Below, piece after piece: positions 1 through 9,461 of a stretch of DNA of 64,000 bases. Location of the stretch: positions 1 through 64,000 of the forward strand of contig JADEXK010000025.1 in assembly GCA_015207155.1 (NCBI GenBank). The letters run 5' to 3'. The notes under the pieces were generated by a model. The model had not been told where the DNA came from and ran no database searches. It saw only the letters and a program-made list of their open reading frames with translations. The position numbers were made by a program, and so were the translations under genes. Each line of letters begins with the position of its first letter. The first letter of the stretch is position 1. The stretch comes from Nostocales cyanobacterium LEGE 11386 (GTDB lineage: Bacteria; Cyanobacteriota; Cyanobacteriia; Cyanobacteriales; Nostocaceae).

Positions 1-351
1 TGTCATTGACGGAGTTCAAAATAGAGGAGAAAAGGGAAACTACAGTACGCAACGTGTAAGATTTAACTCTTATTCTTCTGCTTAATTGTTTGTTACATAC
101 TTATAAATTTTCTCCACGGCTTACTTAGTCCAAGTTTCAGCATAGCCCTACTGACATGGCCGCGCGCAAGCGATCGCGCCATGCACCGCAAAAGTCAAGA
201 TGGTGCGTTATGATGTAACATCTAACGCACGCCACTACAACTATTAGATAATTGATTTTTTGGTATGTCGCCAAGCTACCTCTAGCCAAGAAGAGTCATG
301 GATCAAAAGTAAGCCAGTCAATAATCAAAACCTACCTGAATGGGTATGTTT
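1..351. other. Intergenic stretch at window edge
   Basis: No supportable gene is seen. The stretch lies downstream of the minus-strand FHA gene. It holds a HIP1 octamer at 170-177 and a hairpin-forming repeat at 203-230, listed separately. Confidence 0.6.
203..230. repeat. Hairpin repeat (GTGCGTTA type)
   Basis: GTGCGTTA at 203-210 is complementary to TAACGCAC at 223-230. Inside it GATG pairs with CATC around a 3-base loop, with one bulged base. A related stem (GGTGCGTTG/CAACGCACC) lies at 7683-7709, so this looks like a dispersed palindromic element of the Nostoc type. It could also end transcripts of the FHA gene. Confidence 0.55.
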
Positions 352-858
352 TCATTCTTCTATATCTTCATCTTCGGTCATGCCGGGATTGATGAGTGTA
401 ATATCATACTCGCTGGCATCCGTTTGTCCAGATCGCTGAGTATTTTTTAATAGATAATAGATAGCACGTACCTGAGGGCCAAAAACGATCTCATCTTCAT
501 TTTTCAGATCGTGAGCTGGCATCTTGCGCCCGTTAATCATCAAACCGTTGGCACTAGACTTTCCTTTCGCATCACCATCTACAATCCGGTAATAATAGCT
601 TTGACTGTTATGCTCTCGTGGCAATCTCACTAATGTGGCATGGCGACGCGAGACAAACTGAGACACCAAGCGGATATTGCACTCGCGGTCTCTGCCAAGG
701 GAGTAAACGGGGTGTTCCAGAGAAAATTCTTTGCGACCTTGATCGTCTTCAAGTATTAGGAGATGACTTTCATGAGTTTCAGTTGCCATTGATACATCGT
801 TGCTACAATCGCTAGAAGTGTGATTAATCAAGATTTGTTTAGTATCGTTTCCTGCCAT
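352..858 (-). CDS. FHA domain-containing protein
   Basis: A 168-residue soluble protein with one forkhead-associated domain, a phosphothreonine-binding module used in Ser/Thr kinase signalling. The FHA signature runs from about residue 45 to 140: a YSLGRDREC strand, the SRRHA motif that contacts phosphothreonine, and an SSANGLMINGRKM loop in place of the usual N-G-T/S-x-V-N-G. The C-terminal tail (about residues 145-168) is acidic. The ATG at 858 is used; an internal Met at residue 24 begins nearer the domain. No kinase gene is adjacent, so its partner is unknown. The domain call is firm, the cellular role is not. Confidence 0.85.
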   Translation of the reverse strand: MAGNDTKQILINHTSSDCSNDVSMATETHESHLLILEDDQGRKEFSLEHPVYSLGRDRECNIRLVSQFVSRRHATLVRLPREHNSQSYYYRIVDGDAKGKSSANGLMINGRKMPAHDLKNEDEIVFGPQVRAIYYLLKNTQRSGQTDASEYDITLINPGMTEDEDIEE

Positions 859-1055
859 TCTCGCGCACTACAGTCTGTGATGATGAATTTGAGAAAAAAT
901 AAAATTGCGTATTTACTGGTAAGAGTAGAACATAGCTGTTCTACTCCGTGATTACCGTGGCTCCACCAGGAGTCTCAATAGCCTTTGTGAAGATGGGTAA
1001 CACCTAACTATCGATTTAGTTTAACCTGAGATGGCAATGTCTCCCATGGGAGTTT

Positions 1056-3584
1056 TTACAAACGATGAGCTAACCGCCGCAATAAAATTGAGTTAGTGAC
1101 AACACTAACAGAACTAAAAGCCATTAATGCAGCAGCCCCAGATGGGCTAAGGACAAAACCTAAGCTGGGGAACAAAACACCTGCTGCTAAAGGAATGCCG
1201 ATTATATTGTATGCAAAAGCCCAAAATAAATTTTGGCGAATTTTGTTGAAGGTGGCCCGACTCAGTTGAATTGATGCCACCACGTCATTTAAGCGATCGC
1301 GCATCAAAACAATTTCGGCTGTTTCCATTGCTACATCTGTCCCGGAATATAAAGCAATGCCGACATCTGCCTGTGATAAAGCTGGAGCATCATTGATGCC
1401 ATCCCCAACCATTGCCACAACTTTTCTGAGTGCTGAGTGCTGAGTGCTGAGAAGCCAGTGCGTTGGGCGGCTTTGCCGACTTGTAGCATCTGGCGTTGCT
1501 GAGTAAGGAATTCTGCTATCTCCCGTGTCCCGTTGTCCCGTTGTCCCCTCCATTTGGAGAGATTTGATCACATCGGCTTTTTTTGCTGGGAGAACACCTG
1601 CGATCGCATCAGTGCTATCTAGTCCTAGTTGTTTAGCTATAGCACTAGCTGCTTCTAATCTATCGCCACTGAGCAGCATGACTCGTAAACCCATTTGACG
1701 TAACTTGTCCACTGTGGCTTGAGCATCAGGTCTGAGGGTATCTTGCACAGCAATTAGTCCGGCTAAAGTTCCCCCAACTGCCACGCCAACAACTGTTTTA
1801 CCTTCTACTGCTAATTTCTGAGCTACTTGTTGTGCGGCTTCACTTAAAGCAATGCCATGTCTACTCAACCAATCCCAATTCCCCAACAACACAGATGTTC
1901 CCTCGATGATCGCAGATACACCAAGTCCGGGTTCCGTGTGAAAGTCCACAGCATCAGGAATAGATAGCTGTTGCTCTTTAGCTGCTTGCTGAATTGCTTT
2001 GGCTAGGGGATGGTAAGTGCCGCTTTCTACGGCTGCTGCAAGTTGGAGTAGGGAGTAGGGTTCGCCATTACCTAATTCTGCAATCGTTAAACAATCGGTA
2101 ACTGTGGGATTACCTGTAGTGAGTGTGCCTGTTTTATCAAATACAACTGTGTCTAGCTGGTGTACTCTCTCCAATACGTCACCACCTTTGATCAACAGAC
2201 CACGTTCTGCGCCTATGCCAGTTCCTACGAGAATTGCGGTTGGTGTGGCCAATCCCAACGCACAAGGACAAGCGACAACCATAACTGCGATCGCTAGTTT
2301 TAAGCTGGTAAGGAGTGGAGAGTGCTGAGTACTGAGTGCTGAGTGTTGTCCAGGTACAGAGTGGCTCATCATTTCCATGCCATGCTTGATGGCGACATCA
2401 GTCCAGAGATGAGTGCCAAAAAAGTACCAGAAAACGAATGTCAACACCGAGGCTGTCAACACACCGTAAGTAAAGTAACCGGCTACTGTATCGGCTAATT
2501 TTTGGACTGGGGCTTTCCGGGTTTGGGCTGTTTCTACTAAGGCAACGATGTGAGCCAAAGTTGTATCACTGCCGGTACGCGTTGCTTGGATGGCGATCGC
2601 ACCTGATTGGTTGAGGGTACCTGCGGCTACCATATCTCCTGGTTGCTTAATTATTGGTACTGCTTCCCCAGTGAGCATTGACTCATTCACTGTTGTCTGG
2701 CCAAAGCGAACTTCACCATCAACGGGGATTTTATCTCCAGGCAGCACCTGCAACCATTCACCCACACGTACCTGTTCAGCAGGAATCTCGACAATATTTG
2801 ACCCCAAGCCTAATTTTTCTGCATCTGGGTTGGGGATTAATCGTGCTACTTGTGGTTGCAGTGCTAGTAATTCTCTAAATGCGACTGCGGCTCGACCTCT
2901 GGCTTGTTGCTCTAAAGTTCTACCCAGGATGATAAAACCCAGCATCATCACTGGTTCGTCAAAGAAACACTCCCAACCCATTTGGGGAAACAGTAGCGCG
3001 ACTAAACTTGCAGTGTAGGCTGTCAGCGCTCCCAATCCTACTAAGGTATTCATGTTAGGGGCATTTCGCCACCAACCCCGCCAGCCATCGACTACAATCG
3101 GGCGACCGGGAATTAAGAGTGTCACTGTTGCTAGTCCACAATGAAACCAAATGTTGTTCAACACTGGGAACACAGGCCCACCAATGCTGCCAAAATGTCC
3201 AATTCCTGACAGCAACAACAGCACCCCAGCAATGATTAACTGCTGGAGTGAAGAACGCATTTCTTGGCGTTGGCGTTCTCCTGGATCTGTCAGATGAGAT
3301 TCACCAGTTAGTTGATTGTTAGCTTTGCGGGGCTGAGTTGGGAATCCAGCTGTTGTCAATCGCTTTGCCAGTGCATCTGGATCTACCGCACCAGTTTCCG
3401 ACTCTACGACTGCTACCTCTGTAGCCAGATTCACACAGGCACTCTTGACTCCTGGATGTTGAGTTAGCTGTCGCTCTACAGCGCTTACACATCCAGCACA
3501 TTTCATGCCCCCAACATCGAGGATAATTTTCTCTGAGGTAGGAGTTGGTTCTGGAGTAAGCTTGGTTTTCGGGGCAAGTTGCAT
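1056..3584 (-). CDS. Heavy-metal (copper) P1B-type ATPase, CtaA-like
   Basis: An 842-residue membrane cation pump. An N-terminal heavy-metal-associated domain carries GMKCAGC (Cys29, Cys32). Membrane segments, the TGEAVP actuator motif, the CPC ion site (Cys439-Pro-Cys441), the phosphorylated Asp483 in DKTGTLT, a YHPLAKA motif and GDGINDAP follow in order, so all catalytic elements are present. CPC and the HMA domain fit copper. The GMKCAGC form recalls cyanobacterial CtaA (copper import towards the thylakoid) more than PacS, but this is an inference. Two segments not expected in the family are encoded by repeat DNA: about residues 411-424 before the CPC helix, and about 677-720 between KSLQ and the GDGINDAP motif. 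They help explain a length above the usual 750-790. The reading frame stays open. Confidence 0.9.
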   Translation of the reverse strand: MQLAPKTKLTPEPTPTSEKIILDVGGMKCAGCVSAVERQLTQHPGVKSACVNLATEVAVVESETGAVDPDALAKRLTTAGFPTQPRKANNQLTGESHLTDPGERQRQEMRSSLQQLIIAGVLLLLSGIGHFGSIGGPVFPVLNNIWFHCGLATVTLLIPGRPIVVDGWRGWWRNAPNMNTLVGLGALTAYTASLVALLFPQMGWECFFDEPVMMLGFIILGRTLEQQARGRAAVAFRELLALQPQVARLIPNPDAEKLGLGSNIVEIPAEQVRVGEWLQVLPGDKIPVDGEVRFGQTTVNESMLTGEAVPIIKQPGDMVAAGTLNQSGAIAIQATRTGSDTTLAHIVALVETAQTRKAPVQKLADTVAGYFTYGVLTASVLTFVFWYFFGTHLWTDVAIKHGMEMMSHSVPGQHSALSTQHSPLLTSLKLAIAVMVVACPCALGLATPTAILVGTGIGAERGLLIKGGDVLERVHQLDTVVFDKTGTLTTGNPTVTDCLTIAELGNGEPYSLLQLAAAVESGTYHPLAKAIQQAAKEQQLSIPDAVDFHTEPGLGVSAIIEGTSVLLGNWDWLSRHGIALSEAAQQVAQKLAVEGKTVVGVAVGGTLAGLIAVQDTLRPDAQATVDKLRQMGLRVMLLSGDRLEAASAIAKQLGLDSTDAIAGVLPAKKADVIKSLQMEGTTGQRDTGDSRIPYSATPDATSRQSRPTHWLLSTQHSALRKVVAMVGDGINDAPALSQADVGIALYSGTDVAMETAEIVLMRDRLNDVVASIQLSRATFNKIRQNLFWAFAYNIIGIPLAAGVLFPSLGFVLSPSGAAALMAFSSVSVVTNSILLRRLAHRL
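1426..1555. repeat. Tandem repeats inside the ATPase reading frame
   Basis: Positions 1426-1451 hold nearly four copies of the heptamer CTGAGTG. A second tandem block at 1521-1548 has TCCCGTTG units of 7-8 bases, and the DNA between them resembles extragenic Nostoc repeats. The block adds about 44 in-frame residues to the P-type ATPase between its N- and P-domain motifs. Confidence 0.75.
2319..2350. repeat. Heptamer (STRR) repeat inside the ATPase reading frame
   Basis: Degenerate copies of GTGCTGA / GTACTGA lie in tandem within the coding sequence. They encode a Ser-Thr-Gln-His-rich stretch just before the CPC-containing transmembrane helix. The unit is the same as in the repeats at 1426-1451 and 20105-20127. 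Confidence 0.7.
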
Positions 3585-3717
3585 GACAAGTGTTAGATTC
3601 GCTATGAAATTTCAACGCCTCTCTCAAAGCGTCTCTAATTCGAGCGTAGGCGAAATTCGGAATTATGACTGAATGTCATAGTATTAACTTTATTAAATTA
3701 TGGCACTTTGCTGAATC

Positions 3718-3897
3718 TCAACTTTGGTTCCAGCGTAGGTAAGTCATGTAAATCACAGATCCCAACTGGATTGGCATGATGGCAATTAGGCTTTTCAAAA
3801 AATAATTCATGTCTAAACTAGACATAACGCTGAAGTAGCCCATACCCACCAGCAGTAACATCGCCCAGGTGAAATATTTACGTTTGATGTTTAGCAT
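3718..3897 (-). CDS. Small membrane protein next to TM2 gene
   Basis: A 59-residue open frame with ATG at 3897 and TGA at 3718-3720, found by translating the gap by hand. It starts MLNIKRKYFTWAMLLLVG and has two hydrophobic stretches (about residues 9-26 and 34-54), a basic N-terminus and the end LRWNQS, which suits a two-pass inner-membrane protein. It lies 58 bases downstream of the TM2 gene on the same strand, so co-transcription is plausible. No good ribosome binding site is visible. I do not recognise a family. Composition and position support a real gene, but conservation was not tested. Confidence 0.5.
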   Translation of the reverse strand: MLNIKRKYFTWAMLLLVGMGYFSVMSSLDMNYFLKSLIAIMPIQLGSVIYMTYLRWNQS

Positions 3898-3955
3898 ATT
3901 AGTTGAAATAAATTACAAGTATGCACCCAGGATTTATAGCCGAAAATCAGAAGTT

Positions 3956-4231
3956 TTAGAACCAGCCTTGCTTATTCACAAGGTAAGTATCTACAAATTC
4001 TTCTGGGGACTTGTTCAGGTAAATCATGCCTTCAATCAAACCTACAAGCTGCATGATTAACAAACTCACACCGTAGGTAAAGGAACCTCCAATTAAGGAT
4101 ATAACCAGCATGATAAAGCCTTCTGGGGCATATCCTAGAATAAACTTATGAACACCAAACCCTCCGAAAATAATCCCACAATAACCAGCTAAAAGCTGTT
4201 TAGTAGGTTGACTAGGATTGAGATTTGCCAT
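3956..4231 (-). CDS. TM2 domain-containing membrane protein
   Basis: A 91-residue protein whose bulk is a TM2 domain: the segment GIIFGGFGVHKFILGY followed by two membrane helices, then a short charged tail. In this family the G-G-x-G-x-H-x-F loop links two helices. The function is not established, and bacterial members are small inner-membrane proteins. ATG at 4231 starts the only sensible frame. A 59-codon membrane ORF follows after 58 bases, and a GTA-N8-TAC sequence lies about 100 bases upstream without a well-spaced -10 box. Confidence 0.85.
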   Translation of the reverse strand: MANLNPSQPTKQLLAGYCGIIFGGFGVHKFILGYAPEGFIMLVISLIGGSFTYGVSLLIMQLVGLIEGMIYLNKSPEEFVDTYLVNKQGWF

Positions 4232-4498
4232 ATGATTGCTGCTCCGGGAAAGGTGAGTATAAAATTAAGATTTTAATTTTAAAAAAACTAGAAAATATAT
4301 TTAATTGGTAAATATATGTTTAATTTTTTGTAAGTAACATTACGCATTTATCATTAATCGGCAAAGTTCGTGTGCCAATAGTTGAAATGGAACACTGACA
4401 ACATTGCCTGAAAATATTGTTCTATTCGCTAATTGTTAGTTACTTTGAATACAAGACTCTGGGTAGTACTTGTACAGGTTTTCAACCAAGGATTTCTC

Positions 4499-4580
4499 TA
4501 GTATCAAAATTGCTGTACCATATTTATCTTTCTCCAAGTCCATTAGTTTTAATTCCGGATTTGGAGAAAGTTAGATACTA
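4499..4580. repeat. Nested inverted repeat, possible structured RNA or terminator
   Basis: The outer arms are TAGTATC (4499-4505) and GATACTA (4574-4580). The inner arms are 14 bases each (4528-4541 and 4557-4570), paired except for one G-T position, around a 15-base loop. There is no T-run directly after it on either strand, so it is not a classic intrinsic terminator. Confidence 0.6.
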
Positions 4581-4907
4581 ATGAGCAGGATACTTTGTAA
4601 TTGCAGTACCTGTATTAGTCGTAAAAGGCATTTTCCTATCAACCAGGAAACAACCTTGTTACGACTTTAGTTGACCGCAGTAATTTATCAGCCGGCGTTG
4701 GTTACTGCTTACCATTCCTATAAGTAAATCGATGTTTGCAATCCCATAATTTTGACCGCAAACAGCCGAGGAAAGCAATCAACATCTCAACAATGGCTGA
4801 ATTAATCTAGATAATACAAAGTATTTATCTAACTATTTTGTAATCTACTTAACAATATTGCGGGAATTATATTTGCTATTAGCATATTTGCGCTTAGAGT
4901 AGCATTT

Positions 4908-4925
4908 ATGCTTATTAATAAGCAT
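4908..4925. repeat. 18-bp perfect palindrome
   Basis: ATGCTTATT followed by its exact complement AATAAGCAT. It lies about 70 bases downstream of the CPBP gene stop (minus strand) in AT-rich DNA. It could be a terminator stem or an operator. Confidence 0.5.
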
Positions 4926-4997
4926 TAATAAATTAGCATTATATATGCAGATAAAAGCAAATATTCTTCTGATTTACAACCGTGTTGACTTGTTTTA

Positions 4998-6563
4998 TTA
5001 ATTACCACTACCCAAGAGAAATAGACTCAGTAGAGTACCGCTATTCCAAAGACTATGCAGAAGCATAGGAGCTAAGAGGTTACGCGATCGCGTGTAAACA
5101 ATGCCTAAAACAATTCCCAAGGCTGTTAAGGGCAGAATTTCCGATAAGCTCAGGTGAGCGATCGCAAACAACAAACTACTCAAAATAATTGCTCCCCACA
5201 CAGGTACGTAACGAGTCAGGGAGGGCAATAAAAAACCCCGAAATAGCAGTTCTTCAAAAATTGGGGCGGCGATCGCTGCTGTAAAGAAAAACATGCCAAG
5301 TGCCACAGTGTCTTGACTTTCCAGCGCCAATTGCAATAAGGGATTACTGCCACCCTGTCCTTGCCATAGCTGTTGATTAATCAACGACACCACCACCACT
5401 ATCGGTAAAGCAGTACAATAGCCCCCCAATCCCCATAACAACCATCTATCTTGCAAACGAAAGCGAAACCAGTTTTCTGGTAGCGGAAAAAAGCGCTTGA
5501 TAGATAAATAAAGCACCAACAATGCACCCGATGCCACCATTAGGTAACTAACCAAAACGGAGAAAGCTTGTAGTCGGACATTCACAATTGGTCGGGGGAT
5601 GGGAAGTAACAACAGCAAAAAGGGCACAAAGATTTGTCCCATAAAGAAAAAGCCGACAACAAAAACCTGTAAAATTGTCTCCACATCCCAAGGTGTTGAC
5701 CAAGGTAAATCAGCATTTTGAGCTAATAAAGCAGCTTTCCCCTTGAGTAGACGCTGGGCAATTAAAAAAACCAGGACAATGATTCCCAGCAACGCTGCCA
5801 CAGTAGGAATAGTGCCAATCAAAGCTAATTTGACTACAGCTTGGATAGCAGCTTCTTGTTGTGCCGCTTTAACTGTTGATAGGGCTTCTTGGCGTTGCTG
5901 GAGTTTATATAGTTGCACTAAAGAAGTAGAGCGAAACCAACCATCTAAATTTTGTTGAATCAGCTGTTGGGCATTAGGTAGCAACCGGGGGGGATCACTC
6001 CACATTCCACTTAACACAGCAGCCGTTTCCCGAAATTCCGGATTAATCTCTGGAGTCTGCTGTAATTCGCTCCAAGTTTTGACGGCTGTATCCGTTTTTC
6101 CTTGCTTTGCTTGTAAAATACCTAGTCGCAAGTCTAATTCAGCCAGTAACTTTTGTAGTTGCTTGAGGGACTTCTGTAACTGTTGCTGCTGTTGACCAGA
6201 AGTATTAGTTTCCAGAGGAGTGTTAGGTAGAGGTTTAGGGGGTACAGGAATAGTTTCCGATTGAGCAAGTTGCTTTTGAGCTTTGTCCAAGTTAGTTTTA
6301 ACTAATTTACGCGCTTCTTGATACTGCTTTATCGCACTTTCTAAAGGTTGTTCACCCAGTATCGCTGCCTGAATCGCCTGTAAATTCTCGTCATCACTAT
6401 CTTCTGGTTGCCAAGCTTGGGCTTGCAGAGCAATATTGGTTTGGTATAGTTCCAAGCGACTTTGGAACTGAGGTTGCTGCCAACTACCAAATAAAGACGA
6501 AACTGATAACAGGACTGCTATCGGCGTCAGCACAAAAAATAAAACTAACCGCTTAATTGACAT
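4998..6563 (-). CDS. CPBP family intramembrane metalloprotease, long form
   Basis: A 521-residue protein. A signal-anchor-like helix at the N-terminus precedes a Gln-rich helical region (about residues 60-220). Several membrane segments follow, ending in the CPBP (Rce1-like/abortive infection) domain. The catalytic motif EELLFRG starts at Glu437-Glu438, with the later FAIAH and HSLWN histidine motifs that complete the metal site. Family members cleave within membranes, and cyanobacterial substrates are mostly unknown. The long Gln-rich extracytoplasmic region is typical of a cyanobacterial subgroup. It is transcribed alone, with HIP1-like sequence upstream. Confidence 0.88.
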   Translation of the reverse strand: MSIKRLVLFFVLTPIAVLLSVSSLFGSWQQPQFQSRLELYQTNIALQAQAWQPEDSDDENLQAIQAAILGEQPLESAIKQYQEARKLVKTNLDKAQKQLAQSETIPVPPKPLPNTPLETNTSGQQQQQLQKSLKQLQKLLAELDLRLGILQAKQGKTDTAVKTWSELQQTPEINPEFRETAAVLSGMWSDPPRLLPNAQQLIQQNLDGWFRSTSLVQLYKLQQRQEALSTVKAAQQEAAIQAVVKLALIGTIPTVAALLGIIVLVFLIAQRLLKGKAALLAQNADLPWSTPWDVETILQVFVVGFFFMGQIFVPFLLLLLPIPRPIVNVRLQAFSVLVSYLMVASGALLVLYLSIKRFFPLPENWFRFRLQDRWLLWGLGGYCTALPIVVVVSLINQQLWQGQGGSNPLLQLALESQDTVALGMFFFTAAIAAPIFEELLFRGFLLPSLTRYVPVWGAIILSSLLFAIAHLSLSEILPLTALGIVLGIVYTRSRNLLAPMLLHSLWNSGTLLSLFLLGSGN

Positions 6564-6821
6564 CTATCCCCCTTTAACGAGCCACAGGGAAACATGTCCC
6601 CCTTGGAAATTATCGCAAGAAAAAGCCGGAGGTTGATAGATATGATCAATATTATGAATCTGCGTTAGCTGCTGGCGATCGCACCTAGGCTGAAGGCTGA
6701 TAAATTAAATCTTGTGGGATCAGGCGATCGCCAATTGCCGCTCCAATTTCACTGATACAATAAAAAAGCCATATCTCACTGATATGAAATACCTGGTGCT
6801 GACCCCAAAATCCCGATTTTC

Positions 6822-7508
6822 ATGAGTAGCGATATCCAACTCAGCCTCTTCAATAACTCAAACTCGAACCAACGAGATTTGATTCCTACAGATGCCAAAA
6901 TTGCCATTACACCTGGAACTTACTCCAACATGACCGAGTTGGCACAGGATTGCAACCGATGCCACCGTTGCGGTTTGGGAGACAATCGTACCCATGCTGT
7001 AGTTGGACGCGGTAACCTCCAAGCACCAATTATGGTTGTCGGAGAAGCACCAGGTCAAACCGAAGACGAAACAGGCTTACCATTTGTGGGTAGGTCAGGG
7101 CAATTGCTAGAAAAAATCTTAGCATCTGTAAAACTGAGTACTGAAAACGATGTATATATCGCCAACATTAATAAGTGCCGTCCAGAAAATAACCGCGCGC
7201 CTACACCTAGCGAAATGACTGCTTGCACACCATATTTATTAGAGCAAATTCGCTTAGTTGACCCCAAAATTATTTTATTAACAGGTGCGACTGCGGTTAA
7301 AGGTCTAACTGGTGATAAACGGGGTATTACTAAAATTCGTGGTCAGTGGATAGAGTGGGAAGGGCGTTTGTGTATGCCAATTTTTCATCCCTCTTACTTA
7401 CTGCGTAACCCTTCTAAAGAACAAGGTTCGCCTAAATGGTTGATGTGGCAAGATATTCAAGCAGTGCGTGCCAAGCTTGATGAAATCAGGAATTTACAAA
7501 GTTCCTAG
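6822..7508 (+). CDS. Uracil-DNA glycosylase, family 4 (Fe-S type)
   Basis: A 228-residue DNA repair enzyme that removes uracil from DNA. Cys44, Cys47 and Cys50 in the CNRCHRC segment, with further cysteines in NKCRP and MTACTPY, fit the 4Fe-4S cluster of family-4 UDGs. The active-site motif GEAPGQTEDETGLPF(V)GRSGQ and the HPSYLLRN motif are both present. The first 40 residues are a low-complexity extension with no known role. ATG at 6822 is the start. The gene is monocistronic and faces lysS. Confidence 0.92.
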   Translation: MSSDIQLSLFNNSNSNQRDLIPTDAKIAITPGTYSNMTELAQDCNRCHRCGLGDNRTHAVVGRGNLQAPIMVVGEAPGQTEDETGLPFVGRSGQLLEKILASVKLSTENDVYIANINKCRPENNRAPTPSEMTACTPYLLEQIRLVDPKIILLTGATAVKGLTGDKRGITKIRGQWIEWEGRLCMPIFHPSYLLRNPSKEQGSPKWLMWQDIQAVRAKLDEIRNLQSS

Positions 7509-7682
7509 TCATCACAAATGAGTTAGGAGAAATGGACATCCTCCCCGCACTAAAGTAACAATATTTTCATAATGGAAGTTTGGATTAGCAGTGCCTAATC
7601 TAAGTAACCCACTACGTAAATATACATGAATTTTCTTTGTAAGCAAATAGACAGTAGTAATTAGTGCCAAAAAATTCAATAT

Positions 7683-7709
7683 GGTGCGTTGCAGGCACGA
7701 CAACGCACC
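7683..7709. terminator. Hairpin between convergent UDG and lysS genes
   Basis: GGTGCGTTG (7683-7691) pairs with CAACGCACC (7701-7709) around a 9-base loop, followed on the plus strand by CTACAAAAAAG. It lies 21 bases from the lysS stop. It may serve as a terminator, but it also belongs to the dispersed GTGCGTT repeat family seen at 203-230. Confidence 0.5.
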
Positions 7710-7729
7710 CTACAAAAAAGCTCGCTTAA

Positions 7730-9310
7730 CTAAGTTGCTGATTCTGGGGATGATTCGGATCTTTTGGGCTGGGAGATATAATCAGTGCTTTCTTGAGGCA
7801 AAAATAAATTTAAAACCTCTGGCTTAAGTAACGGAAAGGCGATCGCATCCCGAATACTGGCACAATCAGTCAATAACATCACCAATCGATCAATCCCAAT
7901 CCCTAAGCCGCCTGTAGGTGGCATTCCATATTCCAAGGCTGTGAGAAAGTCTTCATCGACACCTTGGGCTTCCAAATCACCGGCCGCTTTGCGCGCGGCT
8001 TGGGCTTCTAAACGTTCTCTTTGATCGATGGGATCTGTAAGTTCTGAGAAGCTGTTGGCAGTCTCTCGCCCCACTATAAATAACTCAAATCGCTCTACCA
8101 AACCAGGCTGAGAACGATGAGGTTTAGCTAGGGGTGAAATTTCTACTGGATAATCAATGACAAAGGTAGGTTGAATTAAGTTCTCTTCTACTTTTTGTTC
8201 AAAGGCTTCATTCAATAATTTGCCAATTGATGGCACGTCTTCTATACCGTGAAGTCCAGCATTTTTACTGGCTACTTTCGCTGCTTCTAATGTTGGGAAA
8301 GCATGGAAATCTAAGCCTGTATATTCTTTAACTAAATCGTGCATTGTTACCCGCCGCCAAGGTGGTGATAAATCTATAGATTCACCTTGGTAGGTAATTT
8401 GTAGTGTGCCGAGTACTTCTTGGGCCACAGTGGTAATAATTCCCTCTGTTAGCGCCATCATGTCGTTGTAGTCAGCGTAGGCTTGGTAAACTTCAATTGA
8501 GGTAAATTCTGGATTATGCCGTGTGGAAACACCCTCATTGCGGAAAATCCGCCCCAATTCAAACACTTTTTCAAAACCACCCACAATCAACCGCTTGAGA
8601 TGGAGTTCTGTCGCAATTCGTAGATACAACTCCATTTCTAAGGTGTTGTGATAAGTCACAAACGGACGCGCGTCTGCACCGCCTGCCTCACTTTGCAAAA
8701 CAGGCGTTTCAATTTCCAGAAAATCCCGTTCTTCTAAATAGCGACGAATGCCGGCAGTAATTTGGGCGCGACGGCGGAAAGTTTGCCGCACTTCAGGATT
8801 GACAATCAAGTCAACGTAGCGTTGACGATAGCGTTTAGCAACATCCGTCAACCCATGCCATTTGTCGGGTAGGGGCAACAGAGATTTTGTGAGGATGCTG
8901 TATTGTTTGACGTAGACAGATAACTCGCCCTTTTCAGTCCGTTTAATAGTGCCTTTGGCTCCCAGAATATCACCTGCATCTGTAAGTTGCTTGAGGTGAT
9001 TGAAGGCATCAGCATCAATATCTGCCATGCCTTCTTGGATGCGATTTTTCTCTAGATAAAGTTGAATAGTGCCAGTTTCATCTTGCAGAGTGAAGAAAGC
9101 TAACTTACCGAAAACCCGACGCGCCATAATGCGTCCAGCAATGGCAACATCTAAATCAACTTCTTCCCCACTGGGTAAATCGGCAAACTTTGCTTGTAAT
9201 TGGGCTGTGTGATGGGTAGACTCCCAACGATAAGCATAGGGGTTAGATCCTAGCTGCTTGAGTTGGTTGACTTTTTCCAGCCTAGCGGCACGGATATCTT
9301 CTTCCGACAT
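7730..9310 (-). CDS. lysS: Lysyl-tRNA synthetase (class II)
   Basis: A 526-residue cytosolic enzyme that charges tRNA-Lys. The N-terminal OB-fold anticodon-binding domain spans about residues 50-160. The class II catalytic core follows, with motif 2 around [14 protein letters not shown] and motif 3 in [12 protein letters not shown]. Length exceeds the usual 490-510 because of a short variable C-terminal tail rich in Ser and Glu. ATG at 9310 is the start. It is a single-gene unit converging on the UDG gene. Confidence 0.97.
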   Translation of the reverse strand: MSEEDIRAARLEKVNQLKQLGSNPYAYRWESTHHTAQLQAKFADLPSGEEVDLDVAIAGRIMARRVFGKLAFFTLQDETGTIQLYLEKNRIQEGMADIDADAFNHLKQLTDAGDILGAKGTIKRTEKGELSVYVKQYSILTKSLLPLPDKWHGLTDVAKRYRQRYVDLIVNPEVRQTFRRRAQITAGIRRYLEERDFLEIETPVLQSEAGGADARPFVTYHNTLEMELYLRIATELHLKRLIVGGFEKVFELGRIFRNEGVSTRHNPEFTSIEVYQAYADYNDMMALTEGIITTVAQEVLGTLQITYQGESIDLSPPWRRVTMHDLVKEYTGLDFHAFPTLEAAKVASKNAGLHGIEDVPSIGKLLNEAFEQKVEENLIQPTFVIDYPVEISPLAKPHRSQPGLVERFELFIVGRETANSFSELTDPIDQRERLEAQAARKAAGDLEAQGVDEDFLTALEYGMPPTGGLGIGIDRLVMLLTDCASIRDAIAFPLLKPEVLNLFLPQESTDYISQPKRSESSPESAT

Positions 9311-9461
9311 GGTAACGAACTAAGTAGGGCAAGATTCATTATAGATGCTGGAAAAGTTGACAGTGCGATCGCTTGTTTGAAAGTGCTGAGTGCGCTTGCC
9401 CTGAGTAGTTAATTCTTGGGACTCTAGCCTTTATTTCATTTTTCCAATTCATGATGGCTAC

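Larger units (their letters stand above)
4232..4997. other. 766-bp intergenic region with inverted repeats
   Basis: No coding frame of note. The region is AT-rich and holds a nested inverted repeat at 4499-4580 and an 18-base perfect palindrome at 4908-4925 among several TTAGCAT/AGCATT words. It probably contains the promoter of the TM2 gene and the 3' end of the CPBP transcript. Confidence 0.6.

Noticed and set aside
4330..4343. GTA-N8-TAC upstream of the TM2 gene
   Set aside because: AT-rich setting without a TAN3T box at the right distance; likely chance.
4654..4667. CCTTGTTACGACTT, identical to the complement of the 16S rRNA 3' region
   Set aside because: The match stops after about 15 bases and the flanks do not resemble rRNA; likely chance.
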